Below are positions 42,786 to 53,694 of a DNA stretch of 64,000 nt, piece by piece (position 1 is the first letter of the stretch; every line of letters starts with the position of its first letter). A program made the translations under genes and the position numbers. The notes under the pieces were generated by a model. The model ran no database searches, was not told the origin of the DNA, and saw only the letters and a program-made list of their open reading frames with translations. The DNA comes from Streptomyces sp. WAC 01529 (GTDB taxonomy: Bacteria > Actinomycetota > Actinomycetes > Streptomycetales > Streptomycetaceae), in NCBI RefSeq assembly GCF_003945545.1, contig NZ_CP029617.1:2429001-2493000 (forward strand). The letters run 5' to 3'.

Positions 42786-45700
42786 CTATCTCACTCCCAC
42801 CGCCCGAATGATCTCCTGGGACACCGACCCGCCCCGGTCATCGCTCACCGAGGCCCGGAACGAGACGGACCCGGCCCCGGCCGGCACCTTCAACTCCCCG
42901 CCCCAGTAAGCCTTCTCACCGCCGCGCCCCAAGGCGACGCGCCGCCACGACTCCCCCTCATCATACGAAACGGACAACTCACCCCCGCCCAAGGCGCCCC
43001 CTCCCGCCCCTTTTACATACTCGGCGAAGATCCCGACCGGCACGGTCCGCCCACCGCGCACCTCCCCCGCGAGAGACGTGTCGACGTCGAAGCCGAGGTT
43101 GAGCAGCGGCAGCGGGGTCTTCCGGTCCGCCGGGGTCTCCTTCGACCGGAAGGTCCACTCGGCGTGCCCCTTCGTGGCGAGCTTCCACCGCGCCGGATCG
43201 AGCGTCGTGTCGGTGACGACCTTGTACGTGCGCTCGGCGGGATCCGCGCCCCGCACGTACACACCGGCGCCCTCCCGCCGGTCGACGCTGACACCCTCCA
43301 CGAAGACCTCGCTGACCTGCGTCATCGTCTCCTCGCTCCACACATCGCCTAAGCCGGTGTGGTCGGGCCCCGAGTCGCCCCAGCCGGGCACGTTGAACTC
43401 CAGCGTGTCCCCGCGCCGCGTCTGGCCCCAGCCGAGGCCGGTGCCGAGCCAGGGGCGCAGGACCGGCTTGAACCAGTTCAGGCCCGTCCGCTCACCCCCC
43501 TTGTAGGAGACGAGGCCGCCGCGCTGCTCCAGGGCGCCGGGCCCGGTGGACACGGACTCGTGCCAGAGCAGGCCCGCACCCGTGGAGACGTACTCCGTCC
43601 GCGTCGCCGGGTAGTCGACCTTCTCCTGGAAGCCGAAGCCGATCGGGAAGGCGTCGGTGATCGAGTAGCGGAACTCATCGCCCCGGGCGGGCCTCACCGC
43701 GTGGAACTTGGTGTCCAGGACGGCCAGTTCGCGCTTCCCCGGCCGGTAGGTGAGGTCGTGCGGGACGGCTCCCTCGTGTCCCTCGGAGAGGTCGTAGACG
43801 TAAGGGGTGTTGACCGTGCCCGTACTCTCGATCCTCTCGCCCGCCTCGGCCGTCGCGATGAGCCGGGCGCCGTCGGCGGCGTCGACGGTGGCGATCTGGA
43901 GCGGCCGATCCGCGTTGTCGTCGCCGCCGAACCAGGCGTGGAGGCGGCCCGCCCGGTCGTCCGTCACGAACAGGGCGCTCACTCCGGCGTCCTGCGCCGC
44001 CTGCCCCAGCCGCTCCGGGGTGACCGCGTCCGTGCGGCGTACGACGGCGGCCTTGCCCCGCACGTCCTTGCCCGCGTACGCGGCCGGGGTGCCGTCGCCC
44101 GCGTCCACCAGCGCCCACTTCCTCCGCCCCTCGGCGATGGTCCCGCCGGGCTGGGCGACGGCCTCGCGCAGGCCCTTGACGTCCACGAGGGGCTTGCCGA
44201 GCCGCCAGACCGTGCGGTACTCGAAGCTGCCCTCGGTGACCTCGGAGGTCGGGGCGGCGAAGACGCTGTCGTACTTCACGGGCACCTGCACGGCCCCCTG
44301 AAGCTCGGCGCCGCCACCCTTCCTGTCGTACTCCATCAGCAGCTGCCGGGTGGCGGTGCGCCGCTGGACCTCGGCCCGGGTCTCACGCAACTCCCGCCCG
44401 TCCAAAGTGACTTCACGGTCGCGGTCGAGACTGATCTGCGGTTCGGCGAGGAACCCGAGGCCGAGCGAGTCCTCGCCGTGGGCGCCGCGCACGTCGAGGA
44501 AGGACGTCAGGGCGTACGTTCCCGGCGGCAGCCGCAGCTTCAGGGCGCCGGAGTCGCCGACGGCGGCCGGGAACGGATCGGCCCCCTCGGCGAGCCGCTG
44601 CACCACGAGGTCCGCCGGGGCTGCGGCGCCGTCACGGTCCTTGACGTGCACGGTGAGCGTGTACCGCTCCGCCTCCTTGACCAGGCCGAACGCGGTGTGC
44701 GCGACCTCCTTCCCTCCGGCGCTCGCGACGATGGCGCCGCTGGTGTTCCCGACGGGCGCCTTCGTGCCGTCGCCGGTGACGGTGGTCGAGGCGGTGCCGT
44801 GCGCGGGGACGGTGAGGGTGGTGTCGCCGAGCCCGACGGCCCCGTCGCCCCCGCCTCGTACACGGAGGCTCAACTCGACTCCGGCGCCGGACGAGTTGGC
44901 ATAGGTGACGGTCCTACGGGCCGGCTCATTGCCCTCGTACGGCCAACCGTGGAAACCGAGATCGACGCTGCCGCTCGCGGTGATGTCCGCACCGACCGCG
45001 TCGGGCACGCTGACCCGCCCGGCGCCCAACTCATACGTGCTGGCGTCGAGTTGCCGGGACGTGGACATGAGCGCGTTCTTGAGCCGGGCGCCGGTCCAGT
45101 CGGGGTGCTTTTCGGCGAGGAGGGCGGCCACGCCCGCGACGTGCGGTGCCGCCATCGACGTACCGCTCATCTCGGTGTAGAAGCCCTCGCCGCCGGTGAG
45201 CCCGGAGCGGGCCGCGAGGATGTCGACGCCGGGCGCCGACAGATCGGGCTTGAGCGCGTGGTCGCCGGTGCGCGGGCCCCGGCTGGTGAAGGGCGCGGCC
45301 CGGTCGTGGGAGTCGACCGCGCCAACGGTCAGCGCGGAGTCGGCGGCGCCGGGCGAGCCGATGGAGGAGGGGGTGCCGGCGTTCCCGGCCGCGACGACGA
45401 AGAGGGCGCCGGTCTCCTCGGAGAGCGTGTTCACGGCGGTGGCCATGGGGTCGGTGCCGTCGCTCGGCTCCTGCGAACCGAGGCTCATGGACACGACCTC
45501 GGCGTCGGCCTCCTTGGCGGCCCACTCCATGCCCGCGATGACCTCGGACTCGCTCCCGAAGCCGTCGTCGCCGAGCACCTTGCCGACGGCGAGGGAGGCG
45601 CCGGGCGCGACGCCCCTCTCCTTCCGCCCCTCGGAGGCGGCGCCGCTGCCGCCGACGGTGGAGGCGACGTGGGTGCCGTGCCCGTTCCGGTCGGCGACCT

Positions 45701-46439
45701 CCTCACCCGGGATGAAACTCCTGCTCTCCGCGACGCGCCCCGCGAGGTCCGGGTGGTCGCCGTCGACCCCGGTGTCGAGGACGGCGACCTTCACGCCCTT
45801 CCCGGTGAGCCCGGCCGCCCATGCGTGGGGCGTGCCCATCTGTTCGTTGCTCCGCGCCATGTCGGCCCGGACGCGGCCGTCGAGCCAGACCTTGTCGATG
45901 CCGGACGCCTCGTCGCGTATGGCCCGCCACAGGGCGTCGGGCTTCGCGGCGCTCACGGCGAGGCCCGCGACACTCGGCAACGACCGCACCTTCACGACCC
46001 CGCGCGGCAAGGAACGGGCCCGCCTCCCTCCGCCCTCCTCATACGTGACGATGAGCGGAAGCGGCGCCCCGGCGTGGTCGGCGGCCCCCTGCCGGATCAG
46101 CCCGGTGACGTCGAAGAGCCGCGGGTCGAGCACGCCGGAGCGGAGGTACGGCCGCGCCTCGTCCGGCACGACGCTGAGGCGCCCGCCCGCCAGCTGACTC
46201 CGCACGGCACCGTCGGCGCCGGGGGCCCGTGCGACGGCGACGGTCCGGCGACCGCCGGGGAGGCGGGTGACGGTGACCTGGTCGCCGGTGATCAGGGTGA
46301 CGGTATGGGCGACGGGGGCGGCGGCCGCGGGCTCTCCGTAGGGGGCGGTGGCGCCGGGCCCGCCTGGAAGCAGGGCGAACACAAGGGTGCCGACACCGAC
46401 AAGCCCGGCTCTTCGCCGCGCGGGGGCTCTCCTGTCCAT
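42786..46439 (-). CDS. Secreted multidomain subtilisin-like serine protease (S8)
   Basis: 1217 aa with a signal peptide (MDRRAPARRRAGLVGVGTLVFALL..., to about residue 42). A propeptide region is followed by the S8 domain: Asp222 (VAVLDTGVDGDHPDL), His254 (NGHGTHVAS) and Ser428 (GTSMAAPHVAG), the full triad. About 750 C-terminal residues follow, predicted beta-rich modules; I see no membrane anchor. It probably degrades extracellular protein. The ATG at 46439 has AGAGAGG at good spacing; the open frame continues to 46919 but runs through intergenic repeats, so that part is rejected. Confidence 0.92.
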   Translation of the reverse strand: MDRRAPARRRAGLVGVGTLVFALLPGGPGATAPYGEPAAAAPVAHTVTLITGDQVTVTRLPGGRRTVAVARAPGADGAVRSQLAGGRLSVVPDEARPYLRSGVLDPRLFDVTGLIRQGAADHAGAPLPLIVTYEEGGGRRARSLPRGVVKVRSLPSVAGLAVSAAKPDALWRAIRDEASGIDKVWLDGRVRADMARSNEQMGTPHAWAAGLTGKGVKVAVLDTGVDGDHPDLAGRVAESRSFIPGEEVADRNGHGTHVASTVGGSGAASEGRKERGVAPGASLAVGKVLGDDGFGSESEVIAGMEWAAKEADAEVVSMSLGSQEPSDGTDPMATAVNTLSEETGALFVVAAGNAGTPSSIGSPGAADSALTVGAVDSHDRAAPFTSRGPRTGDHALKPDLSAPGVDILAARSGLTGGEGFYTEMSGTSMAAPHVAGVAALLAEKHPDWTGARLKNALMSTSRQLDASTYELGAGRVSVPDAVGADITASGSVDLGFHGWPYEGNEPARRTVTYANSSGAGVELSLRVRGGGDGAVGLGDTTLTVPAHGTASTTVTGDGTKAPVGNTSGAIVASAGGKEVAHTAFGLVKEAERYTLTVHVKDRDGAAAPADLVVQRLAEGADPFPAAVGDSGALKLRLPPGTYALTSFLDVRGAHGEDSLGLGFLAEPQISLDRDREVTLDGRELRETRAEVQRRTATRQLLMEYDRKGGGAELQGAVQVPVKYDSVFAAPTSEVTEGSFEYRTVWRLGKPLVDVKGLREAVAQPGGTIAEGRRKWALVDAGDGTPAAYAGKDVRGKAAVVRRTDAVTPERLGQAAQDAGVSALFVTDDRAGRLHAWFGGDDNADRPLQIATVDAADGARLIATAEAGERIESTGTVNTPYVYDLSEGHEGAVPHDLTYRPGKRELAVLDTKFHAVRPARGDEFRYSITDAFPIGFGFQEKVDYPATRTEYVSTGAGLLWHESVSTGPGALEQRGGLVSYKGGERTGLNWFKPVLRPWLGTGLGWGQTRRGDTLEFNVPGWGDSGPDHTGLGDVWSEETMTQVSEVFVEGVSVDRREGAGVYVRGADPAERTYKVVTDTTLDPARWKLATKGHAEWTFRSKETPADRKTPLPLLNLGFDVDTSLAGEVRGGRTVPVGIFAEYVKGAGGGALGGGELSVSYDEGESWRRVALGRGGEKAYWGGELKVPAGAGSVSFRASVSDDRGGSVSQEIIRAVGVR

Positions 46440-46946
46440 GGGCAGCCTCTCTTCGTGGACGCCGTGCGGGGCTGATGCGCGAGCGCTGCGAAAGAGTGTC
46501 AGGCTCCTTGTGCGACAAGGGAGTTGCCGGGAGGTGGCGGAAATCCGCCACCGCAGAATCCACACGCCGAGCGACGGCGCCCCGTAAGGGGCGCGGGGGA
46601 ACTGCGCCAAGCTGAAGCGCCCCGTAAGGGGCGCGAGGAACTGCGCGACCAGCCACGCCCTACCCGCAGAGACCACACGACCGGCCCTCCCAGGGGCGCG
46701 GGGAACGGCGCGACCAGCCACGCCCCACCCGCAGGGACCACACGACCGGCCCCTCCCAGGACCTGCGCACCGAGCCACGACGCACCCGCAGCGAGCCCCC
46801 TCCCCCGGGCCCCCGAAAACCACCCATCCAGCCGCACCCCACCCGGCCCACCCCAGCAGGCGCACCCCCCGCCCCCGACCCCACGATGCGAGAAAGGACC
46901 GCCGACCGACGGTCCCCACCGGTCTGCGCTCTCGGGAGGACCTGCC
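46440..46946. repeat. Intergenic region with repeat array and hairpins
   Basis: 507 bp between the divergent subtilase and mbl-like genes. Two hairpins GCGCCCC-GTAA-GGGGCGC at 46577-46594 and 46617-46634, 40 bp apart, carry a GNRA-type loop. A longer unit (GGGGCGCGRGGAACTGCGCG..., through ACGACCGGCC) occurs at about 46616-46691 and 46692-46757, and a decayed copy at 46758-46797. This is a widespread type of streptomycete extragenic repeat. Promoters for both genes must lie around or within it; none stands out. Confidence 0.75.
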
Positions 46947-47984
46947 ATGACCGTCAGTCTGGAGCAGCTACGCCGTTGCCACATCGCCGTCGACCTCGGA
47001 GCCGCGAGAACCCGGGTCTTCGTCAAGGGCGCGGGCCTCGTCGTCGACGAGCCAAGCGCCGCCGCGGTGAACACGAGAACCGGCGCCCTCATCGCGGTAG
47101 GCCAGTTCGCCGAGCAGATGACGGGCCGCACGCCCGGCTACATCCGCGTCGTCCGCCCCGTCTCCGGCGGCACCGTCGTCGACATCGAGATGGCCCAGCG
47201 GATGCTGCGCCACCTGCTCGGTGAGAAGCTCCGCCGCACCCTGCGCCGCAAGCCGAGGCTGCGCGCCGCGGCATGCACCCCGCACGACGCGGACCCCCTC
47301 GCCCAGCGCGCGGCCGTGGAGACGATGGTCGGGCTCGGCGCCCGCCGAGTCGAACTGGTCGACACCCTCATCGCGGCGGCCGTCGGCTGCGGCCTGCCCG
47401 TGGAGCGCCCCGAGGCGACGATGATCCTGGTCTGCGGCGCCGCCACGACACAGGTGGCGGTCCTGTCCATGGGCTCGATCGTGACGGCCGAACGCATTCC
47501 CGTGGGCGGTGAGGCGATCGACCACGCGATCGTGCAGCACCTTCGCCACCAGCACGAACTGATGCTGCCCTCGCAGTCCGTACGTCCCCTCCAGCTCGCC
47601 CTGAGCGGCAACGGCCTCACCCCGCACGGCCCGGAGTCCACGGAGATCCACGGCAGGGACGTCGCGACGGGCCTGGCCCGTTCGGTCCACGTGGACACCG
47701 CCGCGGTCCGCGACGCGATCCACACCCCACTGACCGCCGTGCTCGACGGCATCGGCAAGGTGCTGCGGGACTGCCCGCCGGACCTGGTCGCGGACCTGGC
47801 GGACCGCGGAATCATGATGGTGGGCGGCAGCGCGCGGCTGCCGGGGCTCGACCAGATGCTGCGGGACGCGACGGGTATGCCCGTACAAATCGCGGAAAGG
47901 CCTGATGTGTGCGCCGTACTGGGACTCGGTGCGATGCTGGAGGGCAAGATCCAGCCGCTGGTCCTGGACCCGCTGTCCGGCTGA
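46947..47984 (+). CDS. mbl: MreB-like actin homologue (Mbl)
   Basis: A 345-aa actin-fold protein: phosphate 1 loop IAVDLGAARTRVFVKG, phosphate 2 region ILVCGAATTQVAVLSMG, VGGEAIDHAIV and the adenosine motif IMMVGGSARLPGLDQML. In S. coelicolor Mbl works with MreB in spore-wall synthesis, and its gene is likewise close to matB. It lacks part of subdomain sequence seen in full MreB, consistent with the shorter Mbl. ATG 46947 has a perfect GGGAGGA. No mreC/mreD next to it. Confidence 0.86.
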   Translation: MTVSLEQLRRCHIAVDLGAARTRVFVKGAGLVVDEPSAAAVNTRTGALIAVGQFAEQMTGRTPGYIRVVRPVSGGTVVDIEMAQRMLRHLLGEKLRRTLRRKPRLRAAACTPHDADPLAQRAAVETMVGLGARRVELVDTLIAAAVGCGLPVERPEATMILVCGAATTQVAVLSMGSIVTAERIPVGGEAIDHAIVQHLRHQHELMLPSQSVRPLQLALSGNGLTPHGPESTEIHGRDVATGLARSVHVDTAAVRDAIHTPLTAVLDGIGKVLRDCPPDLVADLADRGIMMVGGSARLPGLDQMLRDATGMPVQIAERPDVCAVLGLGAMLEGKIQPLVLDPLSG

Positions 47985-47986
47985 CC

Positions 47987-48022
47987 GGGGCCGGAGCCAG
48001 AGCCGGAGCCGGAGCCGGAGCC
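47987..48022. repeat. Hexanucleotide repeat GGAGCC
   Basis: Six consecutive hexamers (GGGGCC, GGAGCC, AGAGCC, GGAGCC x3) between the mbl stop and the histidine kinase start. A simple-sequence tract likely to vary in copy number. Confidence 0.8.
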
Positions 48023-48043
48023 TGACACCGCGACACGGAGTGC

Positions 48044-50101
48044 GTGACCGAGATGCCCGAAGGAACGGACGCGCCGCCGCCCCCTCCGCCCCCGCAGCCC
48101 CCTCCGCCCCCGATGCCCCTGCTGGACGCGGTGCTCAGCGTCGGCGCGGACCTCGATCTGCGGGCCACGCTCCAGCACATCGTGGACAGCGCGGCCCGGC
48201 TCACGGGGGCGGGGTACGGCACGCTCGGCGTCAACTCCCCCGTCCACGAGGGGCCGACGGAGATGTTCGTGGCGGGCGGTGGCACGCCGCCGGCTCGCGG
48301 CGCGGCGGGCGGCGACGTCATCCGCGTACCGATCCACGTCCATGACGAGGCGTTCGGTGACCTCCTGCTCGCGGACAAGGCGGAGGGGCCGTTCACCGAC
48401 GAGGACCGCCAGCTCCTGAGGATCCTGGCGAGTCAGGCGGGCATCGCGATCGGCAACGCCCGCCTGTTCGAGGCGGCCCGGCAGCGGGAGCGCTGGATCG
48501 AGGGCGCCGCGGCGGTCACCACGGCCCTGCTCACGGGCGAGGCGGCGGCCGACGCGCTGATGACGGTCGCGGACCGCGCGAGGGTGCTCGCGGGCGCGGC
48601 GGCGGGCGTGATCCTCCAGCCCACGGAGGCAGGCGGCATGCGGATCGTCGCCGCCTCCACAGACGGCGCCCCCCACGGCTGGGGCGCCTCAGCGGGCCTC
48701 TCCGAGGGATCAACGGGCACAACCCGAACGACCGCCCCGCCCGGCGGCACCGGTGCAGCCGAAGCGCCACCCGAGGCAGAGGCAGCCGGAGCGGCCGAGA
48801 CGCCGGGGGCGCCCGAGGCCGCGTGGACGACCGGGCCGGCCGGGTCCACCGCGTCAGCCGGGCCCATCGGGTCCACCGGGTCCACCGGCTCCGCCGGGCC
48901 AACCCGAGCGTCACAAACGGCCAAGGCAGCCGGAACAGCCGAACCGAGCGACCCGACCAAGGCCGCCCGACCGCCCGAGCCCACCGGCCCGCCCGAGGCC
49001 GCCACCCCGGCCGAAGGCGCCGAGACGACCCAGCCGGTCCACGCGGCCCCGACGTCCGAACCCCACCCCGGCGAGGCAAGCCCCGGTCCCCTGGCCGCCC
49101 CCGACGACGAGACACCCCCCAGCACCCCAGCGCCCCCCACCAGCAAGACCACGCCCGCCAGTGCCACCCCGCCCCCCGACCGCCACGCCACACCCCCCGC
49201 CGATACCCCCAACTCCTCGCCCCCCAACTCTTCGCCCCCCACCCCCTCCAACCACAACGACCTCATCGGCACCACCATCGAACCCGGCAGCGCCGTCCTC
49301 ACCCAACTGCTCGGTGGGGAGCCCGTGTTCATCGAGGACTCCGCCACCGACCCGCGGATGACGACCCACGTACGCGCCCGCTTCGGGCCCAGCATGATGC
49401 TGCCGCTCCAGGCCGGCGGCCGGCTCATCGGCACGCTCGCGCTGCCCCGCAGGCGCGGCGCGCCTCCCTACACCGCCGCCGAGCGACTGCTCGCCACCCA
49501 GTTCGCCTCGCAGGCCGCCCTTGCCCTCGTACTCGCCGACGCCCAGCAGAGCCGTCGGCGCCTCGCGGTCTTCGAGGACCGCGACCGCATCGCCCGCGAT
49601 CTGCACGACCTCGTCGTCCAGCGCCTCTTCGCGACCGGCATGATGCTGGAGTCGACCCGCCGCAAGGCCCACTCCACGCAGGTGGAGACCACGCTCGACC
49701 ACGCGGTCGACGAACTGGAGTCCACGATCCAAGAGGTCCGCACGGCCATCTTCGCCCTCCAGCAGCCCCCCGCCGACGCCCCCACGACCTTCCGCGGCAA
49801 GGTCCTGCGCGAGACCGCGGGCGCCGCCGCGATCCTCGGCGTCCAGCCCTCCGTGCACTTCGGCGGCGCCGTCGACACCCGGGTCACGGACCCGGCGGCC
49901 GCCCACCTCCTCGCCGCCCTGCGCCGGGCGCTTGCCGCCACCTCGCGCCGCACCGGCGTCACCCGGGTCGACGTGGCGGTGGACGCCCGCGCGACCCTCC
50001 CCGACGGCCGGGAAGGCGTACGCCTGACCGTGTACGACGACGGGGCCACGGACGGCGTGGAAGCGGGCACGACGGTGACCTGGCAGGCTCCCCTCCAGTA
50101 A
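48044..50101 (+). CDS. GAF-domain histidine kinase-like protein with degenerate ATPase region
   Basis: 685 aa. A poly-Pro N-terminus, a first GAF domain (about 25-145), then a second GAF domain split by a disordered Ala/Pro/Thr insert of about 190 residues (220-405). A HisKA_3 dimerisation segment follows: DRIARDLHDLVVQRLFATGMMLES, with His521. The ATPase part is poor: the N-box position reads LRRALAATSRRTG without Asn, and VYDDGATDGVEAG replaces the usual DxGxG box. It may be a pseudokinase or need a partner. GTG 48044 is used; ATG 48053 is possible. No response regulator gene follows. Confidence 0.78.
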   Translation: MTEMPEGTDAPPPPPPPQPPPPPMPLLDAVLSVGADLDLRATLQHIVDSAARLTGAGYGTLGVNSPVHEGPTEMFVAGGGTPPARGAAGGDVIRVPIHVHDEAFGDLLLADKAEGPFTDEDRQLLRILASQAGIAIGNARLFEAARQRERWIEGAAAVTTALLTGEAAADALMTVADRARVLAGAAAGVILQPTEAGGMRIVAASTDGAPHGWGASAGLSEGSTGTTRTTAPPGGTGAAEAPPEAEAAGAAETPGAPEAAWTTGPAGSTASAGPIGSTGSTGSAGPTRASQTAKAAGTAEPSDPTKAARPPEPTGPPEAATPAEGAETTQPVHAAPTSEPHPGEASPGPLAAPDDETPPSTPAPPTSKTTPASATPPPDRHATPPADTPNSSPPNSSPPTPSNHNDLIGTTIEPGSAVLTQLLGGEPVFIEDSATDPRMTTHVRARFGPSMMLPLQAGGRLIGTLALPRRRGAPPYTAAERLLATQFASQAALALVLADAQQSRRRLAVFEDRDRIARDLHDLVVQRLFATGMMLESTRRKAHSTQVETTLDHAVDELESTIQEVRTAIFALQQPPADAPTTFRGKVLRETAGAAAILGVQPSVHFGGAVDTRVTDPAAAHLLAALRRALAATSRRTGVTRVDVAVDARATLPDGREGVRLTVYDDGATDGVEAGTTVTWQAPLQ

Positions 50102-50132
50102 GGGACCAGGAACCCCGCCCCCCGACGGAACG

Positions 50133-52166
<2,034 letters not shown>

Positions 52167-52185
52167 CGGCGTTCCTGGGCTAGGT

Positions 52186-52239
52186 GCGGGGCAAACGGGT
52201 GGGCGGGATCACCCCTGCAGCGCGGGGCAAACGGGTGGG
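52186..52239. repeat. 18-bp direct repeat between modA and modBC
   Basis: GCGGGGCAAACGGGTGGG occurs at 52186-52203 and 52222-52239, exactly 36 bp apart, in the leader of the ModBC gene. No hairpin is formed by the pair. Function unknown; the sequence type recurs in streptomycete intergenic DNA. Confidence 0.7.
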
Positions 52240-52316
52240 TGGGTGGGGAAACCGCCGCGAAGCGGCGAAAAAGCGGCCACTCCTACAGCCCAGGGCACCC
52301 GGACGGACGTACGGCG

Positions 52317-53141
52317 CTACGGCTTCTGGAACCCCGCCTCCCGCAGAATCTTCTGCGCAGGCCCCGTGCTGAGCCACTTAACGAACGCCGCCGCCTCCTC
52401 CCCGTTCGCGGAGCCCTTGAGCGTAGCCGCCGGGTAGGAGGCGACGGCGTTCTGCGCGTCGGGGATCTCGACGGCGTCGACCTTACCGGGAGCGGTCGCG
52501 GCATCCGTCCGGTAGACGAGACCGGCGTCGGCCTCGCCGAGCTCCACCTTGCTCAGCACGGAACGCACGTTCGCCTCCTTGGAGACGGGCTTCACCTCGA
52601 CGTGCCGCCGGTCCAGGACCTGCTTGCTGTAGCGCCCGACCGGAACCGTGTCGTCCGCGAGGACGACCTTCAACTCGCTGTCGCCGAGGTCCTTCAGCCC
52701 CTTGATCCGCTCCGGGTTCCCCTCCCGGGTGGCGATCACAAGGCGGTTCTTGGCGATCACGGTGGGCGTCCCGGTCTCCGCCTTGAGGCCGTCCATCGTC
52801 TTGGTGTCGGCGGTGACGAGCACATCGGCGGGCGCCCCCTGCTTGACCTGCGCGGCCAGCTCCTGCGACCCGGCCGCGGAGACCGTGATGCTGGTGCCCG
52901 GGTGGTCCTTCTCGTACGCCTTCTCAGCGGTGGCGAACACATCGGTGAGGGAGGAGGCGGCGAGGACGGTGAGGTGCACGTCCTTGCCGCCACCGCCCTT
53001 CTCGCGTCCGCCGTCGTCGTCACCGCTGCCACAGGCGGCGGCGAACGGGACGAGCAGCGCGGCCGTCACGACCGCGGCGGCACCACGGCGGACGGAAGCG
53101 GGAACGGAAGCGGGGACGAACGATTTCGGAGAGAACGACAT
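52317..53141 (-). CDS. modA: Molybdate-binding lipoprotein ModA
   Basis: 274 aa. Leader with lipobox FAAAC (Cys37 as lipid anchor), a Gly/Asp-rich linker, then the periplasmic-binding fold: LTVLAASSLTDVF at the start, SAAGSQELAAQVKQGAPADVLVTAD, the DDTVPVGRYSKQVLD region and VRSVLSKVELGEADAGLVYRTDA with the conserved DAGxVYxTD. It delivers molybdate to ModBC. ATG 53141 has AGGAG; the longer frame to 53180 lacks one and overlaps the upstream regulator gene. First transporter gene after the HTH-TOBE regulator, all co-directional. Confidence 0.93.
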   Translation of the reverse strand: MSFSPKSFVPASVPASVRRGAAAVVTAALLVPFAAACGSGDDDGGREKGGGGKDVHLTVLAASSLTDVFATAEKAYEKDHPGTSITVSAAGSQELAAQVKQGAPADVLVTADTKTMDGLKAETGTPTVIAKNRLVIATREGNPERIKGLKDLGDSELKVVLADDTVPVGRYSKQVLDRRHVEVKPVSKEANVRSVLSKVELGEADAGLVYRTDAATAPGKVDAVEIPDAQNAVASYPAATLKGSANGEEAAAFVKWLSTGPAQKILREAGFQKP

Positions 53142-53157
53142 GGGCAGGGCTCCTGGC

Positions 53158-53556
53158 TCAGGCGCGATCAATGTGCACACTCGTGGACTTCACGCGCGCG
53201 GTGGCCTGCATCCCGACCTCAAGGCCGAGCTCCTCCACCGCCTCACGCGTCAGCAGCGAGACCAGGCGGTGCGGCCCCGCCTGGATCTCCACCTGGGCGG
53301 CCACGTCACCGAGCTTGACGGCGGTGACGATGCCGGGAAAGGCGTTGCGGGCGGAGGTGTACGGGACGTCCTCCTCGCCCGCGCCGCCGCTCTGCGCGAC
53401 CTCGACGGAGAAAGCGGCCAGATCCCGGCCGTCGATGAGCCGCCGCCCGCCCTCGTCGCGGTGCGTGGCGACGCGTCCGGCGTCCGCCCAGCGGCGGGCG
53501 GTGTCGGGACTGACCCCGAGCAGACGCGCGGCCTGCCCAATCGTGTAGGACTGCAT
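53158..53556 (-). CDS. HTH-TOBE molybdenum-binding regulator
   Basis: 132 aa: an N-terminal MerR/excisionase-type helix-turn-helix (YTIGQAARLLGVSPDTARRWADAGRV, residues 3-28) and a C-terminal TOBE/MOP domain (about 67-132), which in other proteins binds molybdate. It most likely represses modA-modBC when molybdate is plentiful. I start at ATG 53556 (MQSYTIG); no ribosome site is seen there, and TTATCT 8-13 bp upstream would fit a leaderless transcript. A longer frame begins at 53613. modA follows after 16 bp. Confidence 0.85.
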   Translation of the reverse strand: MQSYTIGQAARLLGVSPDTARRWADAGRVATHRDEGGRRLIDGRDLAAFSVEVAQSGGAGEEDVPYTSARNAFPGIVTAVKLGDVAAQVEIQAGPHRLVSLLTREAVEELGLEVGMQATARVKSTSVHIDRA

Positions 53557-53694
53557 ATGCGACAAGATAAGGGCGATTGCCTGGCATCTGAAATAGTTGA
53601 TGAGTTCCTCCATGGCAGATGCGAGACCTCATGGAGGAACACCCAAGGCCGCCCAAGGCCGCCCGGCACGACATCTCCTGAGGAGAACAGGCAT

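Noticed and set aside
42786..46919. A 1377-aa form of the subtilase starting at 46919.
   Set aside because: The extra 160 residues are translated from intergenic repeats, and the signal peptide and ribosome site lie at 46439.
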